Of a stretch of 64,000 nt of DNA, positions 25,825 to 34,885 are shown piece after piece (position 1 is the first letter of the stretch; the number at the start of each line of letters is the position of its first letter). The stretch is from Ruegeria sp. R14_0. Its GTDB lineage: Bacteria; Pseudomonadota; Alphaproteobacteria; Rhodobacterales; Rhodobacteraceae. The stretch is from assembly GCF_017743975.1 (NCBI RefSeq), contig NZ_JAGHRC010000002.1:620001-684000 (forward strand), read 5' to 3'. A model generated the notes under the pieces. It did not search any database. It was not told the origin of the DNA and saw nothing but the letters and a program-made list of their open reading frames with translations. Both the position numbers and the translations under genes were made by a program.

Positions 25825-27812
25825 TCCGCCGCAACCTTGTGCTGCGCAACCGGCACAACCGGCGCATCGACGATCTCAAGCGTGGCCGAGATCGAACCCT
25901 TGCGCCCATCCTCATAAGTCACTTCGGTGGTGGTCGAGACCGTTTGGGAGCCGTCATAAAGCGCGTCGATGATGTCCTGGAACTTCTCTTCGACAAAGCG
26001 GCGGCGAACCTTTCGGGTCCGGGTCATCTCGCCATCATCCGCGTCCAGTTCCTTGTGCAGCACAACAAAGCGATGAACCTGGCACCCCGACAGCATCTCG
26101 TCTGCCGCCACGGACTTGTTCACCTCTTCCACATGGGCCTTGATCGTCTCTAACACGCGGGGATGACCTGCCAGTTCTTGATAGGATGCATACGCCACGT
26201 TGTTGCGTTCGGCCCAATTCCCAACTGCCGTCAGGTCGATATTGATGAAGGCCACACAACGATCCTTGCCGTTTCCGAACAGCACGACCTCAAGAATATC
26301 CGGATAAAACTTCAGCTTGTTCTCGACATATTTCGGCGCGAACATCGACCCGTCAGCCATTTTGCCCACATCCTTGGCGCGGTCGATGATCCGTAAATGG
26401 CCCGAGCCCTCTTCGATGAACCCGGCATCGCCGGTCGCAACCCAACCTTCTGCATCCTTGGTCGATGCGGTGGAATCCGGGTTGTTGAAGTATTCGACGA
26501 ACACACCCGGTGATCGGTAATGGATCTCTCCATTGTCGTCGATCTTCAGCTCCACATTCGGTGCCGGCACGCCTACGGTATCCGCGCGCACCTCGCCATC
26601 CGGCTGCACGGTGATAAACACAGTCGCCTCGGTCTGGCCGTAAAGCTGCTTTAGGTTGATACCAAGCGAGCGGTAGAAATCGAAAATCTCCGGTCCGATC
26701 GCTTCACCTGCCGTGTAGCCCACGCGGAAGCGGCCATAGCCCAGCGTATCTTTCAGCGGGCCGTATACCAGCATATTGCCCAGCGCATATTTCATCCGGT
26801 CGCTGAAACCGACAGGCTTACCATCCAGCAGCAAGCCGCCAACCTTCTTGGCGTGCGCCATGAAGTGATGGAACATACGCTGCTTCAGCTTGCCCGCGTC
26901 TTCCATCCGGATCATCACATTGGTCAGCTGCGTCTCGAAAACACGCGGCGGGGCGAAGAAATAAGTCGGCCCGATCTCGCGCAGGTCGGTCATCATCGTG
27001 TCGGCGCTTTCCGGGCAGTTCACGCAGAAGCCGCACCAATAGGCCTGACCGATGGAAAAGATGAAATCACCTACCCAAGCCATCGGCAAATAGGACAGAA
27101 TATCCTCGTCCCGGGTCAGGTGGTCGAACTCAGCCGAGTTCTTCGCGCTTTCGATCACGTTGCGGTTCGACAGCACCACGCCCTTGGGCTTGCCAGTCGT
27201 TCCGCTTGTATAAAGCATCACGCAGGTGTCGTCGTAGGTGATCGCTGCGATGCGCTTGTCCAGTTCGGCATCAAACCGCGCGTGGCCCGCGCTGCCCTCG
27301 GCCATAATGTCATCCAGCGCGTTCATCTGGCTATGGTCGTATTTCCGCATCCCCCGCTTGTCGGTATAAAGGATGTGTTTGACCTGATGCAGATTTTCCT
27401 GAATCTCGATGACCTTGTCGACCTGCTCCTGATCGCCGCAGACCACATATTTCGCGCCGCAATGTTCCAGAACATAGGCCATCTCTTCGGCAACCGAGTC
27501 CTGATACAGGGGAACCGGAACCGCACCCACCATCTGCGCGGCCACCATCGACCAATAGTGCGCCGGACGGTTGCGACCTATGACGGCGATGTGGTCGCCT
27601 TGTTCGACGCCCAGTTCCAGAAACCCCAGGGCAATCGCACGGACTTCTTTGGCTGTTTCAGCCCAGGTCCAGCATTGCCAGATTCCGAATTCCTTCTCGC
27701 GATACGCCGGAGCATCTCCGAATTGCGTCGCATTGCGTTGTAGAAGCGCCGGAAGGGACTGCAACCCTTCGGCGCCCGACTGCGTCTGAGCCAATCTTTC
27801 TCTCCTCCCCAT
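25821..27812 (-). CDS. Long-chain acyl-CoA-synthetase-like AMP-dependent ligase
   Basis: A 663-residue adenylate-forming enzyme. The ATP loop YTSGTTGKPKG lies at residues 201-211. Later motifs are YGQTEATV and GWVATGDAGFIEEGSGHLRIIDR, and the C-terminal domain is complete. It should activate a carboxylic acid to its CoA thioester. The long-chain type is supported by overall length and the insert between motifs. Two starts are plausible: ATG 27812 with GAGGGG upstream, or TTG 27794 with GGGAGGAG 7-8 nt upstream. It is the first gene of the LIV operon. Confidence 0.88.
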   Translation of the reverse strand: MGRRERLAQTQSGAEGLQSLPALLQRNATQFGDAPAYREKEFGIWQCWTWAETAKEVRAIALGFLELGVEQGDHIAVIGRNRPAHYWSMVAAQMVGAVPVPLYQDSVAEEMAYVLEHCGAKYVVCGDQEQVDKVIEIQENLHQVKHILYTDKRGMRKYDHSQMNALDDIMAEGSAGHARFDAELDKRIAAITYDDTCVMLYTSGTTGKPKGVVLSNRNVIESAKNSAEFDHLTRDEDILSYLPMAWVGDFIFSIGQAYWCGFCVNCPESADTMMTDLREIGPTYFFAPPRVFETQLTNVMIRMEDAGKLKQRMFHHFMAHAKKVGGLLLDGKPVGFSDRMKYALGNMLVYGPLKDTLGYGRFRVGYTAGEAIGPEIFDFYRSLGINLKQLYGQTEATVFITVQPDGEVRADTVGVPAPNVELKIDDNGEIHYRSPGVFVEYFNNPDSTASTKDAEGWVATGDAGFIEEGSGHLRIIDRAKDVGKMADGSMFAPKYVENKLKFYPDILEVVLFGNGKDRCVAFINIDLTAVGNWAERNNVAYASYQELAGHPRVLETIKAHVEEVNKSVAADEMLSGCQVHRFVVLHKELDADDGEMTRTRKVRRRFVEEKFQDIIDALYDGSQTVSTTTEVTYEDGRKGSISATLEIVDAPVVPVAQHKVAAE

Positions 27813-27997
27813 CCGACCCCTCCCCGGGCCGGAAACGGCGGACCCGAGGATCAACCCCGGACGCCAACGCCCCGATTAAGGGACGCTTGCACGATCAGCG
27901 TCAAGTTTTGCCTGATGTTTTCTCAATTCTTACGAATTGTAACAGGGGTGAAGGAGGGATGTTTCGTTTTGAGCAAAATGAAGAACAAATTTGTCTT

Positions 27998-28393
27998 TCA
28001 AAGGTCTTTCTTGGAAAGTCCTTGTTCAGCCTTTCTCATCATTGTGATTTTCATATCACGCTCTTGGTTCTTTCTGGCCTCGTCGAACTGGCTTAACTCA
28101 AACTCAAGTTGTCGAGCAAAAGCGATCCTTCTCGATCCGATCAGGCCATGGATTGCAGCGATGGCAACAGCCAACAGCGCCGCCAACAACACCCAGGCAA
28201 TCGTAGGGCGTATCTGCAAAAATTCGGCCAAGGGTAGGAATGTAAGGTCACCAAACCAAAACAGGACGACCATCAGCGCGGCAAAACCAGCAGAAAGAAC
28301 AAGGGTGATCTCAGAACCGATATTGCGACCCGACCGCTTCGCGATTTTGCTGCGTTCAGAGACAGTTATTCGGGAAAAATCTATTTTAGACAT
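27998..28393 (-). CDS. Hypothetical two-span membrane protein
   Basis: A 131-residue protein with an N-terminal polar, basic stretch (FSRITVSERSKIAKRSGRN), two membrane segments (about residues 30-50 and 66-86) and a charged helical C-terminal tail (QLEFELSQFDEARKNQERD). The region is AT-richer than neighbours. No family recognised. Upstream frame to 28411 exists, but ATG 28393 is the first good start. It sits 75 nt downstream of mutT on the same strand. The 185 nt between it and the ligase hold nothing recognisable. Confidence 0.55.
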   Translation of the reverse strand: MSKIDFSRITVSERSKIAKRSGRNIGSEITLVLSAGFAALMVVLFWFGDLTFLPLAEFLQIRPTIAWVLLAALLAVAIAAIHGLIGSRRIAFARQLEFELSQFDEARKNQERDMKITMMRKAEQGLSKKDL

Positions 28394-28468
28394 GCCAACA
28401 GAGCTCTGCAATGCGCCCGATCCGTGTATTCGGCGAACGCTACAAAGGGCCAGCTATACGCTCAACAT

Positions 28469-28867
28469 TCACAACCAATCCCGCAAAATCGGGATCAGCG
28501 GCACATCCGCTTCTGGCATTGGGTAGTTCCTCAGATCATTCGCACGCACCCACTTCAACGCCTGACCCTCTTTCGACTGCGGGATACCCTCCCACTTACG
28601 GCAGGCAAACAGAGGCATCAGCAGGTGGAAATCGTCATAGCTGTGGCTGGCAAAAGTCAGCGGCGCGAGGCAGGAGGCCCAGGTGTCGATACCCAGTTCC
28701 TCATGCAATTCGCGGATCAGGGCGGCCTCAGGAGTTTCGCCAGTTTCGATCTTGCCGCCGGGGAATTCCCACAACCCGGCCATGGATTTGCCCTCGGGCC
28801 GTTGGGCCAGCAGGACGCGGCCCTCGATGTCGATCAGGGCCACGGCAGACACTAGTACGGTTTTCAT
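28469..28867 (-). CDS. mutT: NUDIX hydrolase, MutT-like
   Basis: A 132-residue NUDIX enzyme with the complete box at residues 37-59 (GGKIETGETPEAALIRELHE, then ELGI). The overall form fits MutT, which hydrolyses 8-oxo-dGTP to prevent mutations. ATG at 28867 overlaps the argJ stop (ATGA), which fixes the start; the longer frame upstream is inside argJ. Last gene of the ppiC-argJ-mutT operon. Confidence 0.9.
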   Translation of the reverse strand: MKTVLVSAVALIDIEGRVLLAQRPEGKSMAGLWEFPGGKIETGETPEAALIRELHEELGIDTWASCLAPLTFASHSYDDFHLLMPLFACRKWEGIPQSKEGQALKWVRANDLRNYPMPEADVPLIPILRDWL

Positions 28868-30090
28868 GAACGATAATCCGCGTTGATCTCGATATACCCG
28901 TGGGTCAGATCGCAGGTCCAAACGGTGGATTGACCCTTACCCAAACCCAGATCGACCGCGATCACCAAATCCTGACCTTTCATGTATTCGGCGGCGGCAT
29001 CCTCGCTGTAACCCGGGCTGACCCAGCCTTTTTCGGCGACCAAAATGTCTCCGAAGGAAATGCTCAGCAGGTCGCGATCTGCCGCGGCACCGGACTTACC
29101 GATGGCCATCACGATGCGCCCCCAGTTGGGGTCCTCACCCGCAATCGCAGTTTTCACCAGCGGTGAGTTTGCAATCGCCAACCCATGCACCTTGGCATCT
29201 GCGTCCGAGGCCGCACCCGTCACACGGATTTCCACGAACTTCGTCGCACCTTCCCCGTCGCGCACCACTTGCTGCGCGAGGTCCAGCATCACACTTTCCA
29301 GCGCCTCGGCAAAGGCAGCGTTGCCCGTGGCATCCACGCCCGACGCACCGGTTGCGCATAACAAAAGGCAGTCCGAAGTCGATGTGTCGCTGTCCACCGT
29401 GATGCAGTTGAACGTGCGATCCGTCTGTGCGCCAAGCATGGCCTGCAGCGCCGATTGCTCGACCACCGCATCGGTGAAGATGTAAACCAGCATCGTCGCC
29501 ATATCCGGCGCAATCATACCCGATCCTTTGGCAATCCCCGCAATAGAGACTGTTTTTCCGTCGATCTCGACCTGCGCGCTGGACCCTTTCGGGAAGGTGT
29601 CGGTGGTCATGATCGCCCGCGCAGCATCCTCGATGGCGTGGCGGCTTAGGCCTGCCTTGAGCGTTTCAAGCTGTGCCACGATCCGATCGTGGGGCAGCGG
29701 CTCGCCGATCACACCGGTGGACGAGGTAAAGACCCGTTCCACCGGAACACCCGTTGCCGTCGACACCGCTTGCGTCACCTCGGCCACCGAGGTCTGACCG
29801 TAGTGGCCGGTAAAGGCGTTGGCGTTGCCCGAGTTCACAAGAATCGCCGCCGGTCCATCGCTGGGACCGCCGATCTTGTCCTGACAATCCAGAACCGGGG
29901 CCGCGCGGGTGGCCGAGCGTGTGAACACCCCGGCCACTGATGTGCCTGGATCAAGTACCGCCAGCATCACATCTGTTCGGCCCTGATAGCGGACACCTGC
30001 CGCAACGGTGGCAAAACGCACACCGTCAATGGCAGGCAGATCGGGAAAGCCCGCTGGCGCGAGCGGCGAAACCTTGGTGATCGTGGCCAC
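28864..30090 (-). CDS. argJ: Bifunctional ornithine acetyltransferase / N-acetylglutamate synthase
   Basis: A 408-residue enzyme of arginine synthesis that moves acetyl from N-acetylornithine to glutamate. The self-cleavage site is visible as MIAPDMA-TMLVYIF, with the Thr as new N-terminal nucleophile of the beta chain; KGSGM precedes it. The start is a GTG with AGGAG 8 nt upstream, the AGGAG being inside the last codons of ppiC. Overlaps mutT by 4 nt. Confidence 0.96.
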   Translation of the reverse strand: MATITKVSPLAPAGFPDLPAIDGVRFATVAAGVRYQGRTDVMLAVLDPGTSVAGVFTRSATRAAPVLDCQDKIGGPSDGPAAILVNSGNANAFTGHYGQTSVAEVTQAVSTATGVPVERVFTSSTGVIGEPLPHDRIVAQLETLKAGLSRHAIEDAARAIMTTDTFPKGSSAQVEIDGKTVSIAGIAKGSGMIAPDMATMLVYIFTDAVVEQSALQAMLGAQTDRTFNCITVDSDTSTSDCLLLCATGASGVDATGNAAFAEALESVMLDLAQQVVRDGEGATKFVEIRVTGAASDADAKVHGLAIANSPLVKTAIAGEDPNWGRIVMAIGKSGAAADRDLLSISFGDILVAEKGWVSPGYSEDAAAEYMKGQDLVIAVDLGLGKGQSTVWTCDLTHGYIEINADYRS

Positions 30091-30095
30091 GGGGC

Positions 30096-30944
30096 TTACT
30101 CCTGAATCAGGTCGATCTGGCGAATGACCTCAGGACCGGTACCATCCAGCGCCGGGCGTTCGATTTGTGCCGTCTGGGTCAGTTCGTCGATTTTGGCCTG
30201 AATGGCTTCTTGTTGAATGGTTTGGGCCAGTTGATCCCGCACAGAGTCCAGCGTCGGAGCTTCGGACTTGCGGGTGTCATTCAGGATGATCACGTGCCAG
30301 CCAAACTGAGTCTGAACCGGGTCCGAGATCTGGCCTTTGTCCAGCCCAACCACAGCGGTTTCGAATTCAGGCACCATGCGGCCCTTGCCGAACCATCCCA
30401 GCGACCCGCCATTGGGGCCGGAGGGACCAGTGGACTTTTCCTTGGCCATTTCAGCAAAATCAGCCCCATCATCCAGCTGTGATTTGATGTCCTTGGCCGC
30501 GTCCTCGGTCTCAACCAGAATGTGGCTGGCGTTGTACTCATCCTCACCCTGGAAATCACCGAACTCTGCGTCGTAGGCGGCTTGGATCGCCTCATCGGTC
30601 AGGGCACCGTCAAGCAGCGTATTCACTGTCTGCACCGCCTGCATTGACCGGCCTTCGTTCTCAAGCCCCAGCTGGTTCAGTTTGCTCAGCGACTCTTGCT
30701 GCTGGGCCAGCAATTGCTGCTGAATCAGCTGCTCGATGATGAATTCATACAGAACATCATCTTCGATATCGGCATAGTTTGGCGGCAAAGCAGCCACAGC
30801 AGCGATCACGTGACCCAACGTGATCGTGTCACCGTTCACTTTGGCGACAACAGTGTCCGCATCTGGCTTGGTTTCGGCGGCCAGCGGCAGCGCCATCACG
30901 GCAACCAGAGCCAGCGATGGCAAAAAAGTGAGGCCTTTGGGCAT
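30096..30944 (-). CDS. Parvulin-type peptidyl-prolyl isomerase, exported
   Basis: A 282-residue periplasmic folding factor. A signal peptide (about residues 1-22, LPSLALVAVMALPLAA) is followed by a helical chaperone-like N-terminal part and a parvulin domain: ASHILVETEDAAKDI, then FAEMAKEKSTGPSGPNGGSL, GWFGKGRMVPEFE and GWHVIILND. Divergent from secA, sharing a 176 nt control region, which fits a joint link to protein export. argJ follows after 5 nt. Confidence 0.9.
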   Translation of the reverse strand: MPKGLTFLPSLALVAVMALPLAAETKPDADTVVAKVNGDTITLGHVIAAVAALPPNYADIEDDVLYEFIIEQLIQQQLLAQQQESLSKLNQLGLENEGRSMQAVQTVNTLLDGALTDEAIQAAYDAEFGDFQGEDEYNASHILVETEDAAKDIKSQLDDGADFAEMAKEKSTGPSGPNGGSLGWFGKGRMVPEFETAVVGLDKGQISDPVQTQFGWHVIILNDTRKSEAPTLDSVRDQLAQTIQQEAIQAKIDELTQTAQIERPALDGTGPEVIRQIDLIQE

Positions 30945-30982
30945 GGAATCATCCTATTTTCTTGCCGCGACAGGGCGCGGCG

Positions 30983-31011
30983 TTGACACTCTGGAACCTG
31001 CCGCTTACATC
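30983..31011 (+). promoter_or_regulatory. Probable sigma-70-type promoter of secA
   Basis: TTGACA (30983-30988), 17 nt spacer, TACATC (31006-31011), about 110 nt before the secA ATG. The -35 is perfect; the -10 is only a partial match. Confidence 0.5.
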
Positions 31012-31120
31012 GCTTTGAAGCCTTGGACAGGGCCGCCTTTCACCCCCCGTATCTATGGGTTGCGCGCAAGGTGGGCAAGCCTGTCGCAACCAAGACAAGA
31101 ACAGATCCGCTGGAGTGAAC

Positions 31121-33838
31121 ATGCTGGGACTCGGAACGCTCGCCAAAAAGGTGTTCGGAACACCGAACGACCGCAAGATCAAGGCGACCCGCCCCCTGAT
31201 CGAAAAGATCAACGCGCTGGAGCCCGAGTTCGAGAAACTGTCGGATGACGGTCTGAAGGAAAAGACCGAAGAGCTGCGCAAACGCGCGTTGGATGGTGAA
31301 AGCCTGGATGATCTGCTGCCCGAAGCCTTTGCCAACGTCCGCGAAGGCGCGAAACGTGCGCTGGGTCTGCGCGCCTTTGACGTACAGCTGATGGGCGGTA
31401 CATTCCTGCATCAGGGCAACATCTCGGAAATGAAAACGGGTGAGGGCAAGACGCTGGTCGCGACCTTTCCGGCCTATCTGAACGCGCTGACCGGTAAGGG
31501 CGTGCACGTCGTCACCGTGAACGAATATCTGGCCAAGCGTGACTCAGAATGGATGGGCAAGGTGTTCGCAGCCCTTGGCATGACCACCGGCGTGATCTGG
31601 TCCGGTCAACCCGACGACGAAAAGATGGCCGCTTACAAGAGCGACATCACCTATGCCACGAATAACGAGCTGGGTTTCGATTATCTGCGCGACAACATGA
31701 AGGCGGATCTGGAACAGGTTTACCAGAAGCACCACAATTTTGCGATTGTGGACGAGGTGGACTCGATCCTGATCGACGAGGCGCGGACACCGCTGATCAT
31801 CTCGGGGCCGTCGCAGGACCGTTCGGACCTGTACACCGCCATTGATGGCCTGATCCCGTCTCTGAGCGACGATCACTTCACACTGGACGAGAAATCCCGA
31901 AACGTGACCTTCACCGACGAAGGCAACGAGTTTCTTGAGCAGCAACTGATCGCAGCCGGTCTGATCCCCGAGGGCCATTCGCTGTATGATCCCGAAAGCA
32001 CAACGGTCGTTCACCACGTGAACCAGGGCCTGCGCGCGCATAAATTGTTCACCCGCGACAAGGACTATATTGTCCGTGACGGCAACGTGGTTCTGATCGA
32101 CGAATTCACCGGCCGGATGATGCCGGGCCGCCGTTTGTCTGAAGGTCTGCATCAGGCGATCGAAGCCAAAGAAGGCGTACAAATCCAGCCCGAGAACGTG
32201 ACGCTGGCCAGTGTGACCTTCCAGAACTATTTCCGCCTCTATGACAAGCTGGGCGGTATGACGGGTACCGCGCTGACCGAGGCCGAGGAATTTGCGGAAA
32301 TCTATGGTCTGGGCGTGGTCGAAGTTCCGACCAATAAGCCGATCGCCCGTCTGGACGAAGACGATCAGGTCTATCGTACAGCTGGTGAAAAATACGGCGC
32401 GATGATCGAGCAGACCAAAGAAGCGCAGGAAAAGGGCCAGCCGGTTCTGCTTGGCACGACGTCCATCGAGAAATCCGAACTGCTGAGCCAGATGCTCAAA
32501 AAAGAGGGCATCGAACACAATGTTCTGAACGCCCGTCAGCACGAACAGGAAGCACAGATCGTTGCTGATGCAGGACGTCTGGGCGCGGTGACCATCGCCA
32601 CCAACATGGCAGGCCGCGGCACCGATATTCAGCTGGGCGGCAATGTCGAGATGAAGGTGCTGCAGGCGCTGGCCGAAAACCCCGAGGCCGATCCGGCCGA
32701 GCTGCGCGCCGCGGAAGAAGCCCGCCACGCAGAAGAAAAAGAAAAGGTTCTGGCTGCCGGTGGCCTGTATGTGATGGCGTCTGAACGCCACGAAAGCCGC
32801 CGCATCGACAATCAGCTGCGCGGTCGTTCGGGTCGTCAGGGTGACCCGGGCCGTACTGTGTTCTACCTGAGCCTCGAAGACGACCTTATGCGTATCTTTG
32901 GCTCGGAACGTCTGGACAAGGTTCTGACCACGCTGGGCATGCAAGAAGGCGAGGCGATCGTGCACCCCTGGGTGAACAAGTCGCTGGAACGCGCGCAGTC
33001 CAAGGTCGAAGGCCGTAACTTCGACATGCGGAAGAACGTTCTGAAATTCGACGACGTAATGAATGACCAGCGGAAAGTTGTCTTCAGCCAGCGGCGCGAG
33101 ATCATGTCCTCAGATGACCTGTCCGAGGTCGTGTCTGATATGCGCGAACAGGTGATCGACGACCTGATCGACGAATATATGCCGCCGAAATCCTACGCCG
33201 ACCAGTGGGACACCGACGGCTTGCATGAGGCGGTCAAGGACAAGCTGACCATCGATGCACCGGTTCAGGACTGGGCCGCCGAGGAAGGCGTGGATGACGA
33301 ACAAGTCCGCGAGCGTCTAATAAACGCCGCAGACGAGATGATGGCGCAGAAGGCTGCCGCTTTCGGCCCCGAGAACATGCGCAATATCGAAAAGCAGGTT
33401 CTGCTGCAGACCATCGACAGCAAATGGCGCGAGCACCTGCTGACGCTGGAACACCTGCGCTCGGTCGTTGGGTTCCGCGGCTACGCCCAGCGCGACCCGT
33501 TGAACGAATACAAGAACGAAAGCTTCCAGCTGTTCGAAGGCATGCTGGATTCTTTGCGCGAAACCGTGACACAGCAATTGTCGCGCGTCCGCCCCCTGAC
33601 CGACGAAGAGCAGCGCGAGATGCTGGCGCAAATGCAGGCACAGCAGGCACAGGCACAACAGGCGGTCGATAAGGCCGCAGATCGGGCCGAAGCCGTGGCC
33701 GAAGCAAAGGCTTCGGGCGATGCGCGCCCCGGCTTTGTCGAAGATGATCCTTCGACCTGGGGCAACCCGTCGCGCAACGATCTCTGCCCCTGCGGGTCTG
33801 GCAAAAAGTTCAAACATTGCCATGGTCGGCTGACCTAA
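31121..33838 (+). CDS. secA: Preprotein translocase ATPase SecA
   Basis: A 905-residue motor that drives unfolded preproteins through SecYEG. The ATP loop [11 protein letters not shown] lies near residue 105, [19 protein letters not shown] marks the DEAD-type second motif, and [11 protein letters not shown] marks the second nucleotide-binding fold. The C-terminus carries the zinc/SecB-binding motif [15 protein letters not shown]. Length is normal for alphaproteobacteria. ATG 31121 has GGAG 6 nt upstream; the upstream frame to 31055 is not needed. Confidence 0.98.
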   Translation: MLGLGTLAKKVFGTPNDRKIKATRPLIEKINALEPEFEKLSDDGLKEKTEELRKRALDGESLDDLLPEAFANVREGAKRALGLRAFDVQLMGGTFLHQGNISEMKTGEGKTLVATFPAYLNALTGKGVHVVTVNEYLAKRDSEWMGKVFAALGMTTGVIWSGQPDDEKMAAYKSDITYATNNELGFDYLRDNMKADLEQVYQKHHNFAIVDEVDSILIDEARTPLIISGPSQDRSDLYTAIDGLIPSLSDDHFTLDEKSRNVTFTDEGNEFLEQQLIAAGLIPEGHSLYDPESTTVVHHVNQGLRAHKLFTRDKDYIVRDGNVVLIDEFTGRMMPGRRLSEGLHQAIEAKEGVQIQPENVTLASVTFQNYFRLYDKLGGMTGTALTEAEEFAEIYGLGVVEVPTNKPIARLDEDDQVYRTAGEKYGAMIEQTKEAQEKGQPVLLGTTSIEKSELLSQMLKKEGIEHNVLNARQHEQEAQIVADAGRLGAVTIATNMAGRGTDIQLGGNVEMKVLQALAENPEADPAELRAAEEARHAEEKEKVLAAGGLYVMASERHESRRIDNQLRGRSGRQGDPGRTVFYLSLEDDLMRIFGSERLDKVLTTLGMQEGEAIVHPWVNKSLERAQSKVEGRNFDMRKNVLKFDDVMNDQRKVVFSQRREIMSSDDLSEVVSDMREQVIDDLIDEYMPPKSYADQWDTDGLHEAVKDKLTIDAPVQDWAAEEGVDDEQVRERLINAADEMMAQKAAAFGPENMRNIEKQVLLQTIDSKWREHLLTLEHLRSVVGFRGYAQRDPLNEYKNESFQLFEGMLDSLRETVTQQLSRVRPLTDEEQREMLAQMQAQQAQAQQAVDKAADRAEAVAEAKASGDARPGFVEDDPSTWGNPSRNDLCPCGSGKKFKHCHGRLT

Positions 33839-33869
33839 GGTCACCCTTACCCGACACAATGAGTCCGCC

Positions 33870-33892
33870 TCACGGCCACATATTGGCCGTGA
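33870..33892 (+). terminator. Hairpin after secA
   Basis: TCACGGCCA (33870-33878) and TGGCCGTGA (33884-33892) form a perfect 9-bp stem with loop CATAT, 31 nt past the secA stop. No T-run, so it is a weak or factor-dependent terminator. Confidence 0.5.
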
Positions 33893-33937
33893 TTCAGCAT
33901 CACATTGCGACTCGCTCCTTCAACTGGGGAGGGTGAT

Positions 33938-34861
33938 TTGTTCGTAATAAAGAATTACGTGACCACTGGCGGCACTGTGGCTTGCGCCCTGGCCATTGGT
34001 TACCTGATGCAAAATGGATGGCCCGCGCATTCGGAAGAAGCGCAGGTGCAGTCAGACGTGGTTGCCAACCAGTCTTCGCTTATCGCGGGTCTGCAGGATG
34101 TTGTACTGACCTCCTCATCTCCGGACTTGGATGCGACACCCGGCGCGCGCCCCGTGCAACGCGCTCTGCAACCCAGCCGGTCGACACCCTCTGCCCCCTC
34201 GAAATGCGCGCTGAGCGCACGTGCACACGCCGCACCCGGCGCATCTGCCCGTCTGATCGTTAAAGCCCCTTGTCACGGCAATGAACGGATTGAGGTCCAT
34301 CACAGCGGGTTGAAAGTCACTCAAAAAACGGATCGGAACGGCCGTTTGGATCTGACGATCCCGGCCCTGTCGGAATATGCCATTTTTCTGATCTCAGTCG
34401 ACGATCAAACCGGGACCGTTGCCACCACTCACATCCCGGATATCGCCGATTACACTCGCATCGCTTTGCAATGGCAGGGGGACACAGACCTGCAAATCCA
34501 TGCGCTGGAATTTGGGGCCAGCTATGGCAGCGCGGGCCACGTCTCGGCCGATACGGACACAGACGGGGCGGGTGAAGTCGTGCATCTGGGCCAGTCAGGT
34601 TTCGGAGACGCGCAGAATATCGAAGTTTATTCGGTCTCGGCATCCCAAGGCGGTCAATCGGGCGCAATCGAGTTAACCGTCGAAGCCGAGGTGACCGACG
34701 CCAATTGCGGCCGGGATTTGGCCGTGCAATCGCTGGAACTACGCGAGGATCGCCGCCTGCGGTCACGCGATTTGACGCTGACCATGCCGGATTGCACACA
34801 GACCGGTGAGTTTCTGGTGTTGAATAATTTGCTCCAAGACCTGACAATCGCGGCAAACTAA
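33938..34861 (+). CDS. Hypothetical exported or membrane-anchored protein
   Basis: A 307-residue protein with one N-terminal hydrophobic segment (about residues 8-24, TGGTVACALAIGYLMQNG), a low-complexity Ser/Pro/Ala linker (to about residue 95), and a beta-rich C-terminal part with conserved-looking Cys pairs. TTG 33938 is chosen because GGGGAGGG lies 5 nt upstream; no ATG or GTG fits as well. No family recognised. The next gene, an OmpA-domain protein, begins 24 nt later, so both may act together in the envelope. Confidence 0.65.
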   Translation: MFVIKNYVTTGGTVACALAIGYLMQNGWPAHSEEAQVQSDVVANQSSLIAGLQDVVLTSSSPDLDATPGARPVQRALQPSRSTPSAPSKCALSARAHAAPGASARLIVKAPCHGNERIEVHHSGLKVTQKTDRNGRLDLTIPALSEYAIFLISVDDQTGTVATTHIPDIADYTRIALQWQGDTDLQIHALEFGASYGSAGHVSADTDTDGAGEVVHLGQSGFGDAQNIEVYSVSASQGGQSGAIELTVEAEVTDANCGRDLAVQSLELREDRRLRSRDLTLTMPDCTQTGEFLVLNNLLQDLTIAAN

Positions 34862-34885
34862 ACCGCAGGCAGGCTCGGCTTTCTT

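Noticed and set aside
25571..25915. 114-codon Arg/Cys-rich frame overlapping the small membrane gene
   Set aside because: The alternative frame (25561-25824) gives a plausible three-span protein with an ATGA overlap, so this one is a shadow.
31544..32965. 473-codon open frame antisense to secA
   Set aside because: It mirrors SecA codons in a GC-rich gene, has no family similarity and no ribosome-binding site.
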